This document shows positions 50,753-59,880 of a stretch of 64,000 bases of DNA, piece after piece. Source of the DNA: Chromatiaceae bacterium (lineage in GTDB: Bacteria; Pseudomonadota; Gammaproteobacteria; Chromatiales; Chromatiaceae); contig JADKCI010000001.1 in NCBI GenBank assembly GCA_016714645.1, positions 558,001 to 622,000 of the forward strand, given 5' to 3'. The notes beneath the pieces are model-generated. The model did no database searches and was not told where the DNA came from. It saw nothing but the letters and a program-made list of their open reading frames with translations. The first letter of the stretch is position 1. Each line of letters starts with the position of its first letter. The translations under genes and the position numbers were made by a program.

Positions 50753-51874
50753 ATGCGGGCTTCGCCTGGCTCTGGACGCCACGTCCGCCAGGCGGGTGCT
50801 GTCCGGCTGCTGGTCTGGATCGCCGCCCTCCTCTTGCTGCTACCCCTGGCGGGCTGCCGGGACGAAAGCCCCGTTTATAACTTCCACTTCAACGCCTTCC
50901 AGGGCCCGGTGGATCTGGCTATCGTCGGGGTCAAGCGCCAGGAGGCGGAGCTGGCCTCCCGTCTTATCGAAGAGGACTTTGCGTCCATGTGGCAGTCCTG
51001 GGCTGCCCCGGGCGCGGCCCCACTGGCCCGCGTCAACGACCTGCTCCCCGGCGGCAAGCCCTTCGCCGCCCCGCCCTGCATCCTGCCCCTGGTGCTCAAG
51101 AGTCAGGAACTGGCGACGGCGAGCGGCCACCTCTTCAACCCCGCCATCGGCAAATTGATCGACCTCTGGGGCTTTCAGGCGGGGGAGCCGGAGCGGCGGC
51201 GCGTCCCGCCGGATAAAGCCAGGATCGATGCCCTGGTGAAGGCCGGACCCAGGATGGACGACATTCTGATTGACGGCATCCAGCTTCAGGGCGGGAAGCC
51301 CAGCGTCAAACTCGATTTTGGCTTTATGGACAAGGGCTACGCCATCGACCAGGCCGTCGATCAGTTGCGCGAGCTGGGCATCCACAACGCCATCGTCAAG
51401 GTTGGCGGTGATCTGCGCGCCATCGGTACCCGTGGCGGCCAGCCCTGGCCCGTGGCCCTGCGCAATCCCATCGGTGGGGGCGTTCTCGCCATCCTCCAGG
51501 TCGCGGGCGATGAGAGCGTCTTCACCGCGGGTGATTACAAACTCAATTTCACCCACAAGGGCAAGACCTACCACCATGTCATCGACCCCCGCACCGGCTG
51601 GCCGGCCGAGGGGGCCCGTCTGGTCACCCTCATCCACGACGACGCCACCCGCGCCGAGGCCGCCGCCACTGCCTTGATGATCGCCGGCCCCGAGCTCTGG
51701 CATCAGACCGCCGTGGCCATGGGCGTCCGCTCCGTCCTGATCATCGATCCAGGTGGCCGTATCCACCTGGACCCCTCCATGGCCGAGCGGATTGAACTCC
51801 TTGACCGCAATGCCGAGATCATCCCGGTCCCGCCCCTGGGTACGGGCGATGCCTGGAAGCTGCCGGGGTCATGA
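50753..51874 (+). CDS. apbE: FAD:protein FMN transferase (ApbE-like) lipoprotein
   Basis: Periplasmic flavin transferase (373 aa) that attaches FMN covalently to Thr/Ser in partner proteins such as NqrC or RnfG. It has a lipoprotein signal with lipobox LAGC around residue 33, a central LDFGFMDKGYAIDQ (the family's DxGGIxKGYA with substitutions), VKVGGDL, and HHVIDPRTGWP. The metal-binding DDATRAEAAATALMIAG is near the end. The substitutions in the first motif deserve a check but the other sites are intact. It starts 19 bases after gshB and overlaps tonB by 4 bases. Confidence 0.88.
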   Translation: MRASPGSGRHVRQAGAVRLLVWIAALLLLLPLAGCRDESPVYNFHFNAFQGPVDLAIVGVKRQEAELASRLIEEDFASMWQSWAAPGAAPLARVNDLLPGGKPFAAPPCILPLVLKSQELATASGHLFNPAIGKLIDLWGFQAGEPERRRVPPDKARIDALVKAGPRMDDILIDGIQLQGGKPSVKLDFGFMDKGYAIDQAVDQLRELGIHNAIVKVGGDLRAIGTRGGQPWPVALRNPIGGGVLAILQVAGDESVFTAGDYKLNFTHKGKTYHHVIDPRTGWPAEGARLVTLIHDDATRAEAAATALMIAGPELWHQTAVAMGVRSVLIIDPGGRIHLDPSMAERIELLDRNAEIIPVPPLGTGDAWKLPGS

Positions 51875-52899
51875 GCGCGGCGACAGCGCCGGCCTGGCCG
51901 CCACGGAGCGCCATACCCCTGGGTTCCTGGCCACCTCATGCCCGGGTCGAGCCCTTTTGGCCCGCCCTGCTGGCGGCGCTCGCCCTGCATGGCCTACTCA
52001 TTTACGCCTTGGGCTTCCAGGCAACGGAGCCCCCCCGCGCCCCTGGCCGCACCCTGGAGGTGCTGGTCCTGCGCCAGCCAGAGGCGGCTCGCCCCCCACC
52101 CCCGGATGCCGAGGCCCTCGCCCAGGGGAACCGGGAGGCCAGCGGCACCGCCAGCGAGACGGCCGCCACGGATCGCCGCCCCAGCGAGCGGCGCGCCGAG
52201 CCGAGCGACCTGCCCGCCACGGCCGTCGAATCTGATCTGGCTCCCCCGCCGGTCATGCCCGAGTCCGGTATCCCCGAGCCGCCGCTCACGGAGGGGATTC
52301 CCGCCCCCCTGGCCGATACGGCCCCCTTGACGGCCACTTTGCCCGAGCCGATGCCCATCGCGCCCGATCCCGCGCCCAACCTGGCGCGACCGGCCCAGCA
52401 GGACCAGCCACCCGCCCCCCAACCCACCCCGGCCCCGCTCCCCCCGCCTTCCGTCGCCGACCTCCTGGCGAGTCGCGGCCAGGAGATCGCCAAACTTAAT
52501 GCCAAGATCGAGGAAGACACCGCCGCTTATGCCAGCCGGCCGCGCCGCAAGGCCATCAGCGCCAGCACCCAGGAATACAAATACGCCAGCTATCTGGAGG
52601 CCTGGCGCCGCAAGGTGGAGTCCATCGGCAATCTCAACTACCCGGAGGAGGCCAAACGCCGCCAGCTCTACGGCAATCTCATCCTGCGGGTCGCCCTGCG
52701 GGCCGACGGCACCCTGGAAGAGGTCCGGGTGCTGCGCTCCTCCGGTTCCGATGTCCTCGACCAGGCCGCCGTGCGCATCGTCAACCTCGCCGCCCCCTAT
52801 GCCCCCTTCCCCCCCGATATCCGGAAGGAGACCGATTTCCTCGACATCACCCGCACCTGGCAATTCCTGAGCAACAACCGCTTCGGCGAGAAGAAGTAG
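51871..52899 (+). CDS. tonB: TonB family protein
   Basis: Energy-transducing protein (342 aa) with a membrane anchor near residues 28-47, a ~150-residue Pro/Ala/Glu-rich periplasm-spanning region, and the C-terminal TonB domain (YASYLEAWRRKVESIGNLNYPEEAKRR; LILRVALRADGTLEEVRVLRSSG). The ATG lies within the apbE stop. Location beside gshB matches the gshB-tonB pair of Pseudomonas, with apbE inserted here. exbB/exbD are not adjacent. Confidence 0.9.
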   Translation: MSAATAPAWPPRSAIPLGSWPPHARVEPFWPALLAALALHGLLIYALGFQATEPPRAPGRTLEVLVLRQPEAARPPPPDAEALAQGNREASGTASETAATDRRPSERRAEPSDLPATAVESDLAPPPVMPESGIPEPPLTEGIPAPLADTAPLTATLPEPMPIAPDPAPNLARPAQQDQPPAPQPTPAPLPPPSVADLLASRGQEIAKLNAKIEEDTAAYASRPRRKAISASTQEYKYASYLEAWRRKVESIGNLNYPEEAKRRQLYGNLILRVALRADGTLEEVRVLRSSGSDVLDQAAVRIVNLAAPYAPFPPDIRKETDFLDITRTWQFLSNNRFGEKK

Positions 52900-52961
52900 G
52901 TCCCAAGGGGCGCCGGGCTGTCATGGTAGAATCTCCGCAAAGTTCACCCGAGGCCCCGCCC

Positions 52962-53711
52962 ATGTCCGACGACAAGACCACCCACTTTGGCTATAAGCAG
53001 GTTCCGGTCGAGGAAAAATCGAGCCATGTGCGCGCGGTGTTCGACTCCGTCGCCTCGCGCTATGACCTCATGAACGACCTCATGTCCCTCGGCATCCATC
53101 GCCTGTGGAAGCGCTACACCATTGAACTGGCCGGGGTCAGGCGCGGCCAGCGGGTGCTCGATCTGGCGGGGGGCACCGGTGATCTGGCCAGCCGCTTCGC
53201 CCGGATCACCGGGTCCGAGGGCCAGGTGGTGCTGACGGACATCAACGCCGCCATGCTGACCACGGGCCGCGACCGGCTCCTGGACCAGGGCCTGACGGGC
53301 AATCTGCTGTTCTGTCAGGTCAATGCCGAGACCCAGCCCTTCCCCGACAACCACTTCGACTGCGTCACCATCGGCTTCGGCCTGCGTAACGTGACCCACA
53401 AGCAGAAGGCCCTGGCGGAGATGTGCCGGGTACTCAAGCCCGGCGGGCGCGCCCTGGTCTTGGAATTCTCCCACCCGACCAGTCAGACCCTCTCCAAGGT
53501 CTATGACCTTTACACCTTCACCATGCTGCCGATCCTGGGGCGCCTGATCACCAATGACGCCGACAGCTATCGCTACCTGGCGGAGTCCATCCGCATGCAC
53601 CCGGATCAGGAGACCCTGCGCGGCATGATGCTGGAGGCCGGTTTCGAGCGCTGTGAATACTTCAATCTCACCGGCGGCGTCGTCGCCATCCATCGGGGTT
53701 TCAAGCTGTGA
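52962..53711 (+). CDS. ubiE: Ubiquinone/menaquinone C-methyltransferase UbiE
   Basis: SAM-dependent methyltransferase for the C-methylation of the quinone ring (249 aa). It begins MSDDKTTHFGYKQVP, then YDLMNDLMSLGIHRLWK, the SAM loop LDLAGGTGDLASRF, and the family-specific GFGLRNVTHKQKAL, EFSHPTSQTLSKVYD and MHPDQETLRGMM. The ATG at 52962 gives the canonical start; the earlier ATG at 52923 has no homology. It heads ubiE-ubiJ-ubiB. Confidence 0.97.
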   Translation: MSDDKTTHFGYKQVPVEEKSSHVRAVFDSVASRYDLMNDLMSLGIHRLWKRYTIELAGVRRGQRVLDLAGGTGDLASRFARITGSEGQVVLTDINAAMLTTGRDRLLDQGLTGNLLFCQVNAETQPFPDNHFDCVTIGFGLRNVTHKQKALAEMCRVLKPGGRALVLEFSHPTSQTLSKVYDLYTFTMLPILGRLITNDADSYRYLAESIRMHPDQETLRGMMLEAGFERCEYFNLTGGVVAIHRGFKL

Positions 53712-54370
53712 GCCAGTCTCCGCTCCCGGACGCCGCCCTGGCCGTCCTTGAGAAAGCCATCAATCAGTACCTGGCCCTGGACCCCGAGGCCGCCGGTCAC
53801 CTGGCACCCCTGGAGGGCTACATCATCGCCTTCGAGTTCAAAGGCTTTGGCAGCCGCCTCTACTTCATCCCGGGTCCAGAGGGTTTCCAGATTTTTGGCG
53901 ACTACGACGCCGAGCCGGACTGCCTGCTGCGCGGCACGCCCCTGGCCCTGGCGCGCCTGGGGATAAGCGGTCGCAAGGAGGATGCCCTCTTTTCCGGTCA
54001 GGTCGAGATCGAGGGCGACGCGGCCCTCGCCCAGCGCTTTGGCGACTGCATGGCCGGCCTGGAGATCGATTGGGAAGAGCAGTTGTCGCGCCTCACCGGC
54101 GACTCGGTGGCCCACGCCGTCGGCAGGCGGCTGCGCGCCGCTGGCCGCTGGGGTCAAAGCTCTCTGGATATCCTCGGGCAGGATCTCAAGGAATACCTCC
54201 AGGAGGAGGGCCGCCTGCTGCCCACCCGCTATGAGTTGGATCAATTCCTCGCCGCCGTGGACCGGCTGCGGGATGACGGGGAGCGCCTCGCCGCGCGGGT
54301 CGAGCGGCTGCGCCAGCGCATCCCCTCCGGCGCCGGGGCACCCCCCACCGCGGACCAGCCGCCGTGCTGA
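53708..54370 (+). CDS. ubiJ: Ubiquinone biosynthesis accessory factor UbiJ
   Basis: Lipid-binding accessory protein (220 aa) with an SCP2-like domain in the N-terminal half (residues ~12-115) and a charged helical C-terminal region that may form a coiled coil (ELDQFLAAVDRLRDDGERLAARVERLRQRI). The start is GTG, within the ubiE stop, and the end overlaps ubiB by 7 bases. The ubiE-ubiJ-ubiB order matches E. coli exactly, where UbiJ helps assemble the cytosolic Ubi complex. Confidence 0.9.
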   Translation: MSQSPLPDAALAVLEKAINQYLALDPEAAGHLAPLEGYIIAFEFKGFGSRLYFIPGPEGFQIFGDYDAEPDCLLRGTPLALARLGISGRKEDALFSGQVEIEGDAALAQRFGDCMAGLEIDWEEQLSRLTGDSVAHAVGRRLRAAGRWGQSSLDILGQDLKEYLQEEGRLLPTRYELDQFLAAVDRLRDDGERLAARVERLRQRIPSGAGAPPTADQPPC

Positions 54371-56016
54371 TCCAGTTGTCGCGGCTGTGGCGTCTGATTA
54401 ACATCAGCCTGGTGCTGGTGCGCCACGGCCTCGACGAGGTCCTGCTCGCCACCCACCTCTTCCGCCCCGTCTATTTCCTGTCCTACCTCTCCCCCTGGTA
54501 TTGGTACAGGCGCACCCACCCCAAGCCTTATCCGGTGCGCATCCGCGAGGCCCTGATCGAGTTGGGGCCCATCTTCGTCAAGTTTGGCCAGATCCTCTCC
54601 ACCCGGCGCGATCTGCTCCCGGACGACCTGGCCGACGAACTGGCCAAGCTCCAGGACCAGGTGCCGCCCTTCCCGGGGACCCAGGCCCGCGCCATTATCG
54701 AAAAGTCCTGGGGCAAGCCCATCGAGGCGGTCCTGGACGGCTTCGACGAACAGCCCCTGGCCTCCGCCTCCATTGCCCAGGTCCACATCGCCCGTCTCAA
54801 GGATGGCCGCGAGGTGGTGGTCAAGGTGGTGCGTCCCGGCATTGAGCGCATCATCCGGCGTGACCTCGGTCTCCTCCTGACCCTGGCGGAGCTGGCCCAC
54901 CGTTACTGGAAGGACGGTCGCCGCCTGCGGCCGGTGGAGGTGGTGAAGGATTACCAGAAGACCATCCTCGACGAGCTGGACCTGCAGCGCGAGGCGGCCA
55001 ACGCCAGCCAGTTGCGCAAGAACTTCCTGGGCAGCAGCCTGCTCTATGTCCCCGAGGTCCACTGGGACCTCTGCAACCCCAGCGTCATGGTCATGGAGCG
55101 GATCCATGGTACCCCGGTCGGGGAGGTGGAGCGGCTCAAGGCTCAGGGCGTGAGTATGAAGCTCCTGGGTGAGCGCGGCGTCGAGATCTTCTTCACCCAG
55201 GTCTTTCAGCACAACTTCTTCCATGCCGACATGCACCCCGGCAACATTTTCGTGGAGCCCAGCGGGCGCTATATCGCCGTGGATTTTGGCATCGTCGGTA
55301 CCCTGACCAGCGAGGACCAGCGTTACCTGGCCGAGAACCTGCTCGCCTTCTTCCACCACGACTACCGGCGCGTCGCCGAGCTACACATCTTATCCGGCTG
55401 GGTCCCGGCCCATACCCGGGTGGATGAGTTTGAGTCGGCCATCCGCACTGTCTGCGAACCTATCTTCGGCAAGCCTCTGGCGCAGATCTCCTTCGGCTAT
55501 TTTCTGCTGCACCTCTTCCAGACCGCCCGGCGCTTCGACATGGAGGTTCAGCCCCAACTTGTTCTGCTGCAGAAGACCCTGCTCAACATCGAGGGCCTGG
55601 GCCGTCAGCTCTACCCCGAACTGGACCTCTGGACCACCGCCAAGCCCTTCATGGAAAAGTGGATGAAGGACCAGATCGGTCCCCGCGCCCTCTGGGCCAG
55701 GCTCAAGCGAAATTTGGGTCCCTATTCAGAGGGCATCCCAGAACTCCCCCTACTCGCCTATCGCGTCCTCCAGGGCCTGGATCGCCAAAGCCTTTCCATT
55801 CGCTGGCGCTCAGATGAACTCGACCGCCTGCGCAACGAAATCCGTGCCCACCATGCCCGCGTTCAGGCCCTCCTCGCCGGTACCGCCCTCATCGCCTGCG
55901 GCACCCTGCTGCTGGTTTTCGGTACTGGCCCCCTACTAACCATCGCCGTCACCCAGGCCCTGGCCATTGGGTTGATTGCGGCGGGGGGGCTGTGGTTGAT
56001 GGGGCGATGGCGCTAG
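54364..56016 (+). CDS. ubiB: Ubiquinone biosynthesis kinase-like protein UbiB
   Basis: Atypical (ABC1/ADCK-type) kinase-like ATPase required for quinone synthesis (550 aa). The KFGQILSTRRDLLPDDL region carries the KxGQ motif. The A-rich loop SASIAQVHIA, catalytic-loop NFFHADMHPGNIFV and DFG in VDFGIVG follow. The C-terminus has two transmembrane helices (ALIACGTLLLVFG and AIGLIAAGGLWLMG). The GTG start overlaps ubiJ. The length is normal, and it is the last gene of the operon. Confidence 0.95.
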   Translation: MLIQLSRLWRLINISLVLVRHGLDEVLLATHLFRPVYFLSYLSPWYWYRRTHPKPYPVRIREALIELGPIFVKFGQILSTRRDLLPDDLADELAKLQDQVPPFPGTQARAIIEKSWGKPIEAVLDGFDEQPLASASIAQVHIARLKDGREVVVKVVRPGIERIIRRDLGLLLTLAELAHRYWKDGRRLRPVEVVKDYQKTILDELDLQREAANASQLRKNFLGSSLLYVPEVHWDLCNPSVMVMERIHGTPVGEVERLKAQGVSMKLLGERGVEIFFTQVFQHNFFHADMHPGNIFVEPSGRYIAVDFGIVGTLTSEDQRYLAENLLAFFHHDYRRVAELHILSGWVPAHTRVDEFESAIRTVCEPIFGKPLAQISFGYFLLHLFQTARRFDMEVQPQLVLLQKTLLNIEGLGRQLYPELDLWTTAKPFMEKWMKDQIGPRALWARLKRNLGPYSEGIPELPLLAYRVLQGLDRQSLSIRWRSDELDRLRNEIRAHHARVQALLAGTALIACGTLLLVFGTGPLLTIAVTQALAIGLIAAGGLWLMGRWR

Positions 56017-56175
56017 CCAGGTGTGCGACTTTATCTTCCATTTCTCTGGATGCTCATCCATTCGGCTATTTAAAATTACAGGGTATCCTCAAGGCAAAGG
56101 CTAGATGTACTGGCCGTAAAGTTATCTTGCGTGTATGCTAAACACAAGTTAGATTTTCCTTCTTAGTGATTCCTC

Positions 56176-57030
56176 ATGGAACCCTCTTCCGTATCCTCAC
56201 CGGCCGTAGGACTATTTGCGCAGTTAGCCCTAGGCATTACCCAACGGAATTTTCACAAAGCGAAGACAGACATTGTCCAGGGATGGAAGCGCAAGTCGCT
56301 ATGGGGAACCATGGGACTACAGGAAATACGTCAGCGATATCGCCGCTCCAAGATCGGCCCCTTCTGGTTGACCCTCTCCATGGGAATCATGGTGATGGCG
56401 CTAGGGACGCTATATGGGACTATATTCGGCCAGGAACTCTCCGACTATCTCCCCTATCTCTCGGCTGGTTTTGTAATTTGGGGTTTGCTTGCTGGTGTAA
56501 TTCTGGATGGGGTTGGTGGCTTCATCCAAAGTGAAGGTTTAATCAAGCAATTACCCGCGCCGCTTTCCATCCATATATATCGGGTTGCTTGGACCAATCT
56601 GATAATTTTTGCTCACAATATTGTAATCTTCCTTCTGGTTTCCCTCTGGTATGGAAAGTATCCAAGCTGGACTCTCCTGCTGGTGCCTCCCGCCATTTTG
56701 GTCATACTGCTCAATGGTGTCTGGATTGGACTTCTGTTCGGATTGCTGAGCGCGCGATTTAGGGATATCCCCCAGATTGTTGGCAGTGTCGTTCAAGTCA
56801 TGTTTTTCATAACCCCAGTCATCTGGAAGATGGAGATGTTGCCTGGGCGGGCTTTATTACTGGACCTCAACCCCTTTTATTATTTGGTAGAGATAGTGCG
56901 TGCCCCTTTGATGGGAAACTTGCCGTCTTTGCAGGTCATCCTTGGCGCAGTCCTCATTACGATTATGGGTTGGGTCATCGCGATGCTCTTTTATACGGCT
57001 CTGCGTTGGCGGTTGCCGTATTGGGTTTAG
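56176..57030 (+). CDS. Polysaccharide ABC-2 exporter permease (Wzm-like)
   Basis: Inner-membrane permease (284 aa) with about six membrane helices. The MGLQEIRQRYRRSKIGPFWLTLSMGIMVMALGTLYG start is the usual amphipathic entry of Wzm/KpsM proteins. It should export a lipid-linked polysaccharide with the following ATPase. Base composition is clearly lower in GC than the ubi genes just upstream, and codon use changes at this gene. The start ATG has no obvious Shine-Dalgarno. A ~160-base AT-rich stretch separates it from ubiB. Confidence 0.9.
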   Translation: MEPSSVSSPAVGLFAQLALGITQRNFHKAKTDIVQGWKRKSLWGTMGLQEIRQRYRRSKIGPFWLTLSMGIMVMALGTLYGTIFGQELSDYLPYLSAGFVIWGLLAGVILDGVGGFIQSEGLIKQLPAPLSIHIYRVAWTNLIIFAHNIVIFLLVSLWYGKYPSWTLLLVPPAILVILLNGVWIGLLFGLLSARFRDIPQIVGSVVQVMFFITPVIWKMEMLPGRALLLDLNPFYYLVEIVRAPLMGNLPSLQVILGAVLITIMGWVIAMLFYTALRWRLPYWV

Positions 57031-57040
57031 GAGTTTAGCC

Positions 57041-57790
57041 GTGGCATCGATTGAGCTAAAAAACGTCTCCGTCATTTTTCCCATTTATGATTCGAGTATG
57101 CGATCCCTGAAAAATCGAATAATTCCATCAAGTTTGGGTGGAAGAATCGGTTCCGGGGGTGGTAGGGACTCTGTTGTGGAGGCACTTTCGGATGTTACTC
57201 TGAAATTTGAACATGGCGACCGGGTTGGCCTTGTAGGACATAATGGTGCCGGGAAAACAACCCTGCTACGGGTATTAGCCGGCCTTTATGAACCTTGCTC
57301 GGGTGAAGCTAAGATCGAGGGACATATTGCCCCTCTGTTTGATATCTTTCTAGGCATGGATCCGGAAGCTACCGGATATGACAACATACTGTTGCGTGGT
57401 CTCTTTCTAGGCATGACCCGTAAACAGGCAACGGAGAGGATGGAAGATATTGCCGCATTCACCGAACTTGGGGAATTTTTAAATCTCCCAATGCGGACCT
57501 ATTCCGCTGGTATGCGTATGCGTCTGGCATTTGCCGTGTCTACATCCATTAAGCCCGATATCCTCCTGCTTGATGAAGGCATTGGGGCTGGCGATGCCGC
57601 CTTCCTGGAAAAGGCGGAAATGCGGCTTAAGGAATTTACCGAGCAGGCGGGAATTATCGTACTGGCGTCCCATTCCAACGGATTGATATTGAAGATGTGT
57701 AAAACCGCTATTCTCATGAATCGCGGCCAGGTTGTGGCGGTGGGCGCCGTGGAAGAAATCCTCGAGCGCTATAGCAAAAAAGGGGATTAG
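57041..57790 (+). CDS. Polysaccharide ABC exporter ATPase (Wzt-like, short form)
   Basis: ATPase (249 aa) that drives the preceding permease. It starts with GTG and AGGAG about 7 bases upstream, and the N-terminus VASIELKNVSVIFPIYDSSMRSLK is typical of the family. Walker A is GHNGAGKT. The signature YSAGMRMRLAF stands in place of LSGGQ, as usual for this family. Walker B is ILLLDEGIGAGDAAF and the switch His is in ASHSN. It lacks the C-terminal carbohydrate-binding domain of long Wzt proteins, so export probably relies on another cue than a capped glycan end. Confidence 0.92.
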   Translation: MASIELKNVSVIFPIYDSSMRSLKNRIIPSSLGGRIGSGGGRDSVVEALSDVTLKFEHGDRVGLVGHNGAGKTTLLRVLAGLYEPCSGEAKIEGHIAPLFDIFLGMDPEATGYDNILLRGLFLGMTRKQATERMEDIAAFTELGEFLNLPMRTYSAGMRMRLAFAVSTSIKPDILLLDEGIGAGDAAFLEKAEMRLKEFTEQAGIIVLASHSNGLILKMCKTAILMNRGQVVAVGAVEEILERYSKKGD

Positions 57791-57876
57791 CTTATCAAGC
57801 CATTGGGTAAAGTGGTGCGCTAGGCGAGCATCACTTCGCCGGGCTACAATTCCATTGTGATTTGACAAGGCTCAAG

Positions 57877-58932
57877 TCAGTCCATCATGCATGTCCGACT
57901 CTGGCGATAGTCCCGCGCCATGACGGCAATTTCTTGCTTCAGCTTGTGCTCGGGTAGGAAGTCTAACTCTCGGCGAAGCTTATCCGAAGCGAACCAGGCA
58001 TTGCCAGTCAGCTTTTCTAGGCCTGCAAGTGTCAGAGGCATGGCACGTCCGGTGATTTTTTCACCGAGGCTGCCCGTCATAGCCGCAACCCTCAGCATCC
58101 ACACAGGTAAGGCCCAACGAGGGATAGACATCCCAAGGGCGAGCCGGGTCTGTTCATAGACCCAGCGAGTGGAATAGGTATCGCCATCGGTGACCAGAAA
58201 TATTTGCCCGGCTGCCCGAGGATGCCAGGCGGTGAGTAGGGCGGCGCGGACCGCGTCCTCCACATGAATGGCCGATCGGCGATTGTCGATGCGCGGCCAG
58301 GGAGGGAAGCGGTGGCGGGCCACGGCTTCAATCAGGCGGGCGATATTCCCTTGCCTCCCGAGTCCATAAACCATCGGGAGACGTAGCACGCAGACATGGA
58401 TCCCAGTTTCCCTGCCTGCCGCGAGCACTCGCCGCTCGGCCTCCAATTTCGCCCGCCCATAGAGGGTGTCGGGAGCCGGGGGCCATGTCTCGTCCGCCGG
58501 CTGGCTGCCTGCAGCAGCGGTATCGCCCATCGCTTTGACACTGCTAAGATAAACCAGACGGCGGACGCCCCTGGCCAGCGCGGCATCCACTAGGTTGCGG
58601 GTGCCCTCGGCGCTGACGGTCCAATGATCGGGGGCAGCGTAGATATTGGCCTCAGCCGCTGTTGGAGAATAGCTGGCGAGGTGAAAGACGACCTCTATGC
58701 CGAGGAGGGCGGCTGCCACACTCGCTGGCTCCCCTAAATCGCCTGAACGGTAGTCTATCCGGGCGGTAGGCCAAAGTGTTCGCGCCCGTTCGGGGGTACG
58801 AGTCAGGACGGCAACCCGGGCCCCGGCTTCCACTAAGGCCTGAACCAGATGGCGCCCGACCTTGCCGGTTGCCCCAGTGACCAGCACGGACACATGCAGG
58901 AACGTTGTGGTAGCCGTGTTGATCTCACTCAT
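57877..58932 (-). CDS. NAD-dependent epimerase/dehydratase family protein
   Basis: Extended short-chain dehydrogenase (351 aa), probably a sugar-nucleotide-modifying enzyme. The Rossmann motif GATGKVGRHL begins near residue 20, the LSSVKAMGD region holds the catalytic Ser, and YGRAK (YxxxK) is intact. The ATG at 58932 overlaps the GT2 gene by 4 bases and has AGGAGG 6-8 bases upstream. The position at the end of the glycosyltransferase genes suggests a role in making or trimming a glycan precursor; similarity to sterol- or flavonol-type reductases cannot be excluded. Confidence 0.85.
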   Translation of the reverse strand: MSEINTATTTFLHVSVLVTGATGKVGRHLVQALVEAGARVAVLTRTPERARTLWPTARIDYRSGDLGEPASVAAALLGIEVVFHLASYSPTAAEANIYAAPDHWTVSAEGTRNLVDAALARGVRRLVYLSSVKAMGDTAAAGSQPADETWPPAPDTLYGRAKLEAERRVLAAGRETGIHVCVLRLPMVYGLGRQGNIARLIEAVARHRFPPWPRIDNRRSAIHVEDAVRAALLTAWHPRAAGQIFLVTDGDTYSTRWVYEQTRLALGMSIPRWALPVWMLRVAAMTGSLGEKITGRAMPLTLAGLEKLTGNAWFASDKLRRELDFLPEHKLKQEIAVMARDYRQSRTCMMD

Positions 58933-59849
58933 CTCCGGCCTCCTAAAGCCCAAAGCCGATGCCACCCCTGGGCAAGGAGAAAGATACCGAAGTGAACCCA
59001 GATCCCGAGCAGGACGAATAGGCTGAAGGGCAGAGGGAAGTCCTGAAACTGAAATTTGCGAAAGAAGCGTGCCATGCCCTTGTGCTTGTACCATTCCACT
59101 GCCAACGGCAACTTCAGGCTGCAAGCCCCCTGGTGGTGGCGGGCCTCGGCCCCAGGCACCAGGTAAATATGCCAGCCGGCACGGCGAAAACGCACAAACC
59201 AGTCCAGGTCTTCACAATGGAGAAAATAGCCATTGTCCAGGGGGCCGACCTCGGCCAGCGCCTGACGCCGCACTAACATCAGCGAGCCGGAGATGGCCTC
59301 CACGGTCTCCGGGGACTCAGGTAAGGGTTGATCGTTGAGATTGAGGCGCTTACCAACCGTAAAATTGGGCCAGAGTCGGTCTAAGTGCAGAAATCGCACC
59401 AGTCCTACCCAGGGGTCCGGGATACGGCGTCGGGATGCTTTTTGCTCACTACCGTCGGGGTTGCGGACAATACAACCCACCATGCCAGCCTGCGGCGTGG
59501 CCGCCATGAAGTCGAGCAGCCGGGGCAGAGTCTCACGGCCGACGATGCAATCGGGATTCAGAAAGAGGAGATAGGGTGCTTGTGCCCAGGGCAAGACCCG
59601 GTTGTGGCCAGCGGCGAACCCCAGATTGGCTTGGTTGCGCTGGATGCGCAGGCGTGGGTCGCCACCATAATGGGCCTCCAAGGTCTTCAGGCTGGCATCC
59701 AGTGAGCCGTTGTCACTGACAAGGACCTCAAGTGGCAGGGGCGAGTCTAATAAGGCTCCTACCGCTTCACTCAGCAGATCGCCGGCGTTGTAGTTGACGA
59801 TAAGAACACTCAGGATGGGTGCCTCAATATGATTCATCCGCGTGGGCAT
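58929..59849 (-). CDS. GT2-family glycosyltransferase (rhamnosyltransferase-like)
   Basis: Inverting glycosyltransferase (306 aa). The N-terminal GT-A motifs are LSVLIVNYNAGDLL, VSDNGSLDASL and NLGFAAGHNRV. The LFLNPDC element serves as the DxD region, and the acceptor side has GYFLHCEDLDWFVRFRRAGW. A C-terminal hydrophobic segment may associate with the membrane. ATG 59849 has GGGAG 6 bases upstream and is preferred to a longer frame. The next gene starts within its stop. Confidence 0.88.
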   Translation of the reverse strand: MPTRMNHIEAPILSVLIVNYNAGDLLSEAVGALLDSPLPLEVLVSDNGSLDASLKTLEAHYGGDPRLRIQRNQANLGFAAGHNRVLPWAQAPYLLFLNPDCIVGRETLPRLLDFMAATPQAGMVGCIVRNPDGSEQKASRRRIPDPWVGLVRFLHLDRLWPNFTVGKRLNLNDQPLPESPETVEAISGSLMLVRRQALAEVGPLDNGYFLHCEDLDWFVRFRRAGWHIYLVPGAEARHHQGACSLKLPLAVEWYKHKGMARFFRKFQFQDFPLPFSLFVLLGIWVHFGIFLLAQGWHRLWALGGRR

Positions 59850-59880
59850 GAGGTGCTCCCTGGGGGCTAACAAGTAGTCG

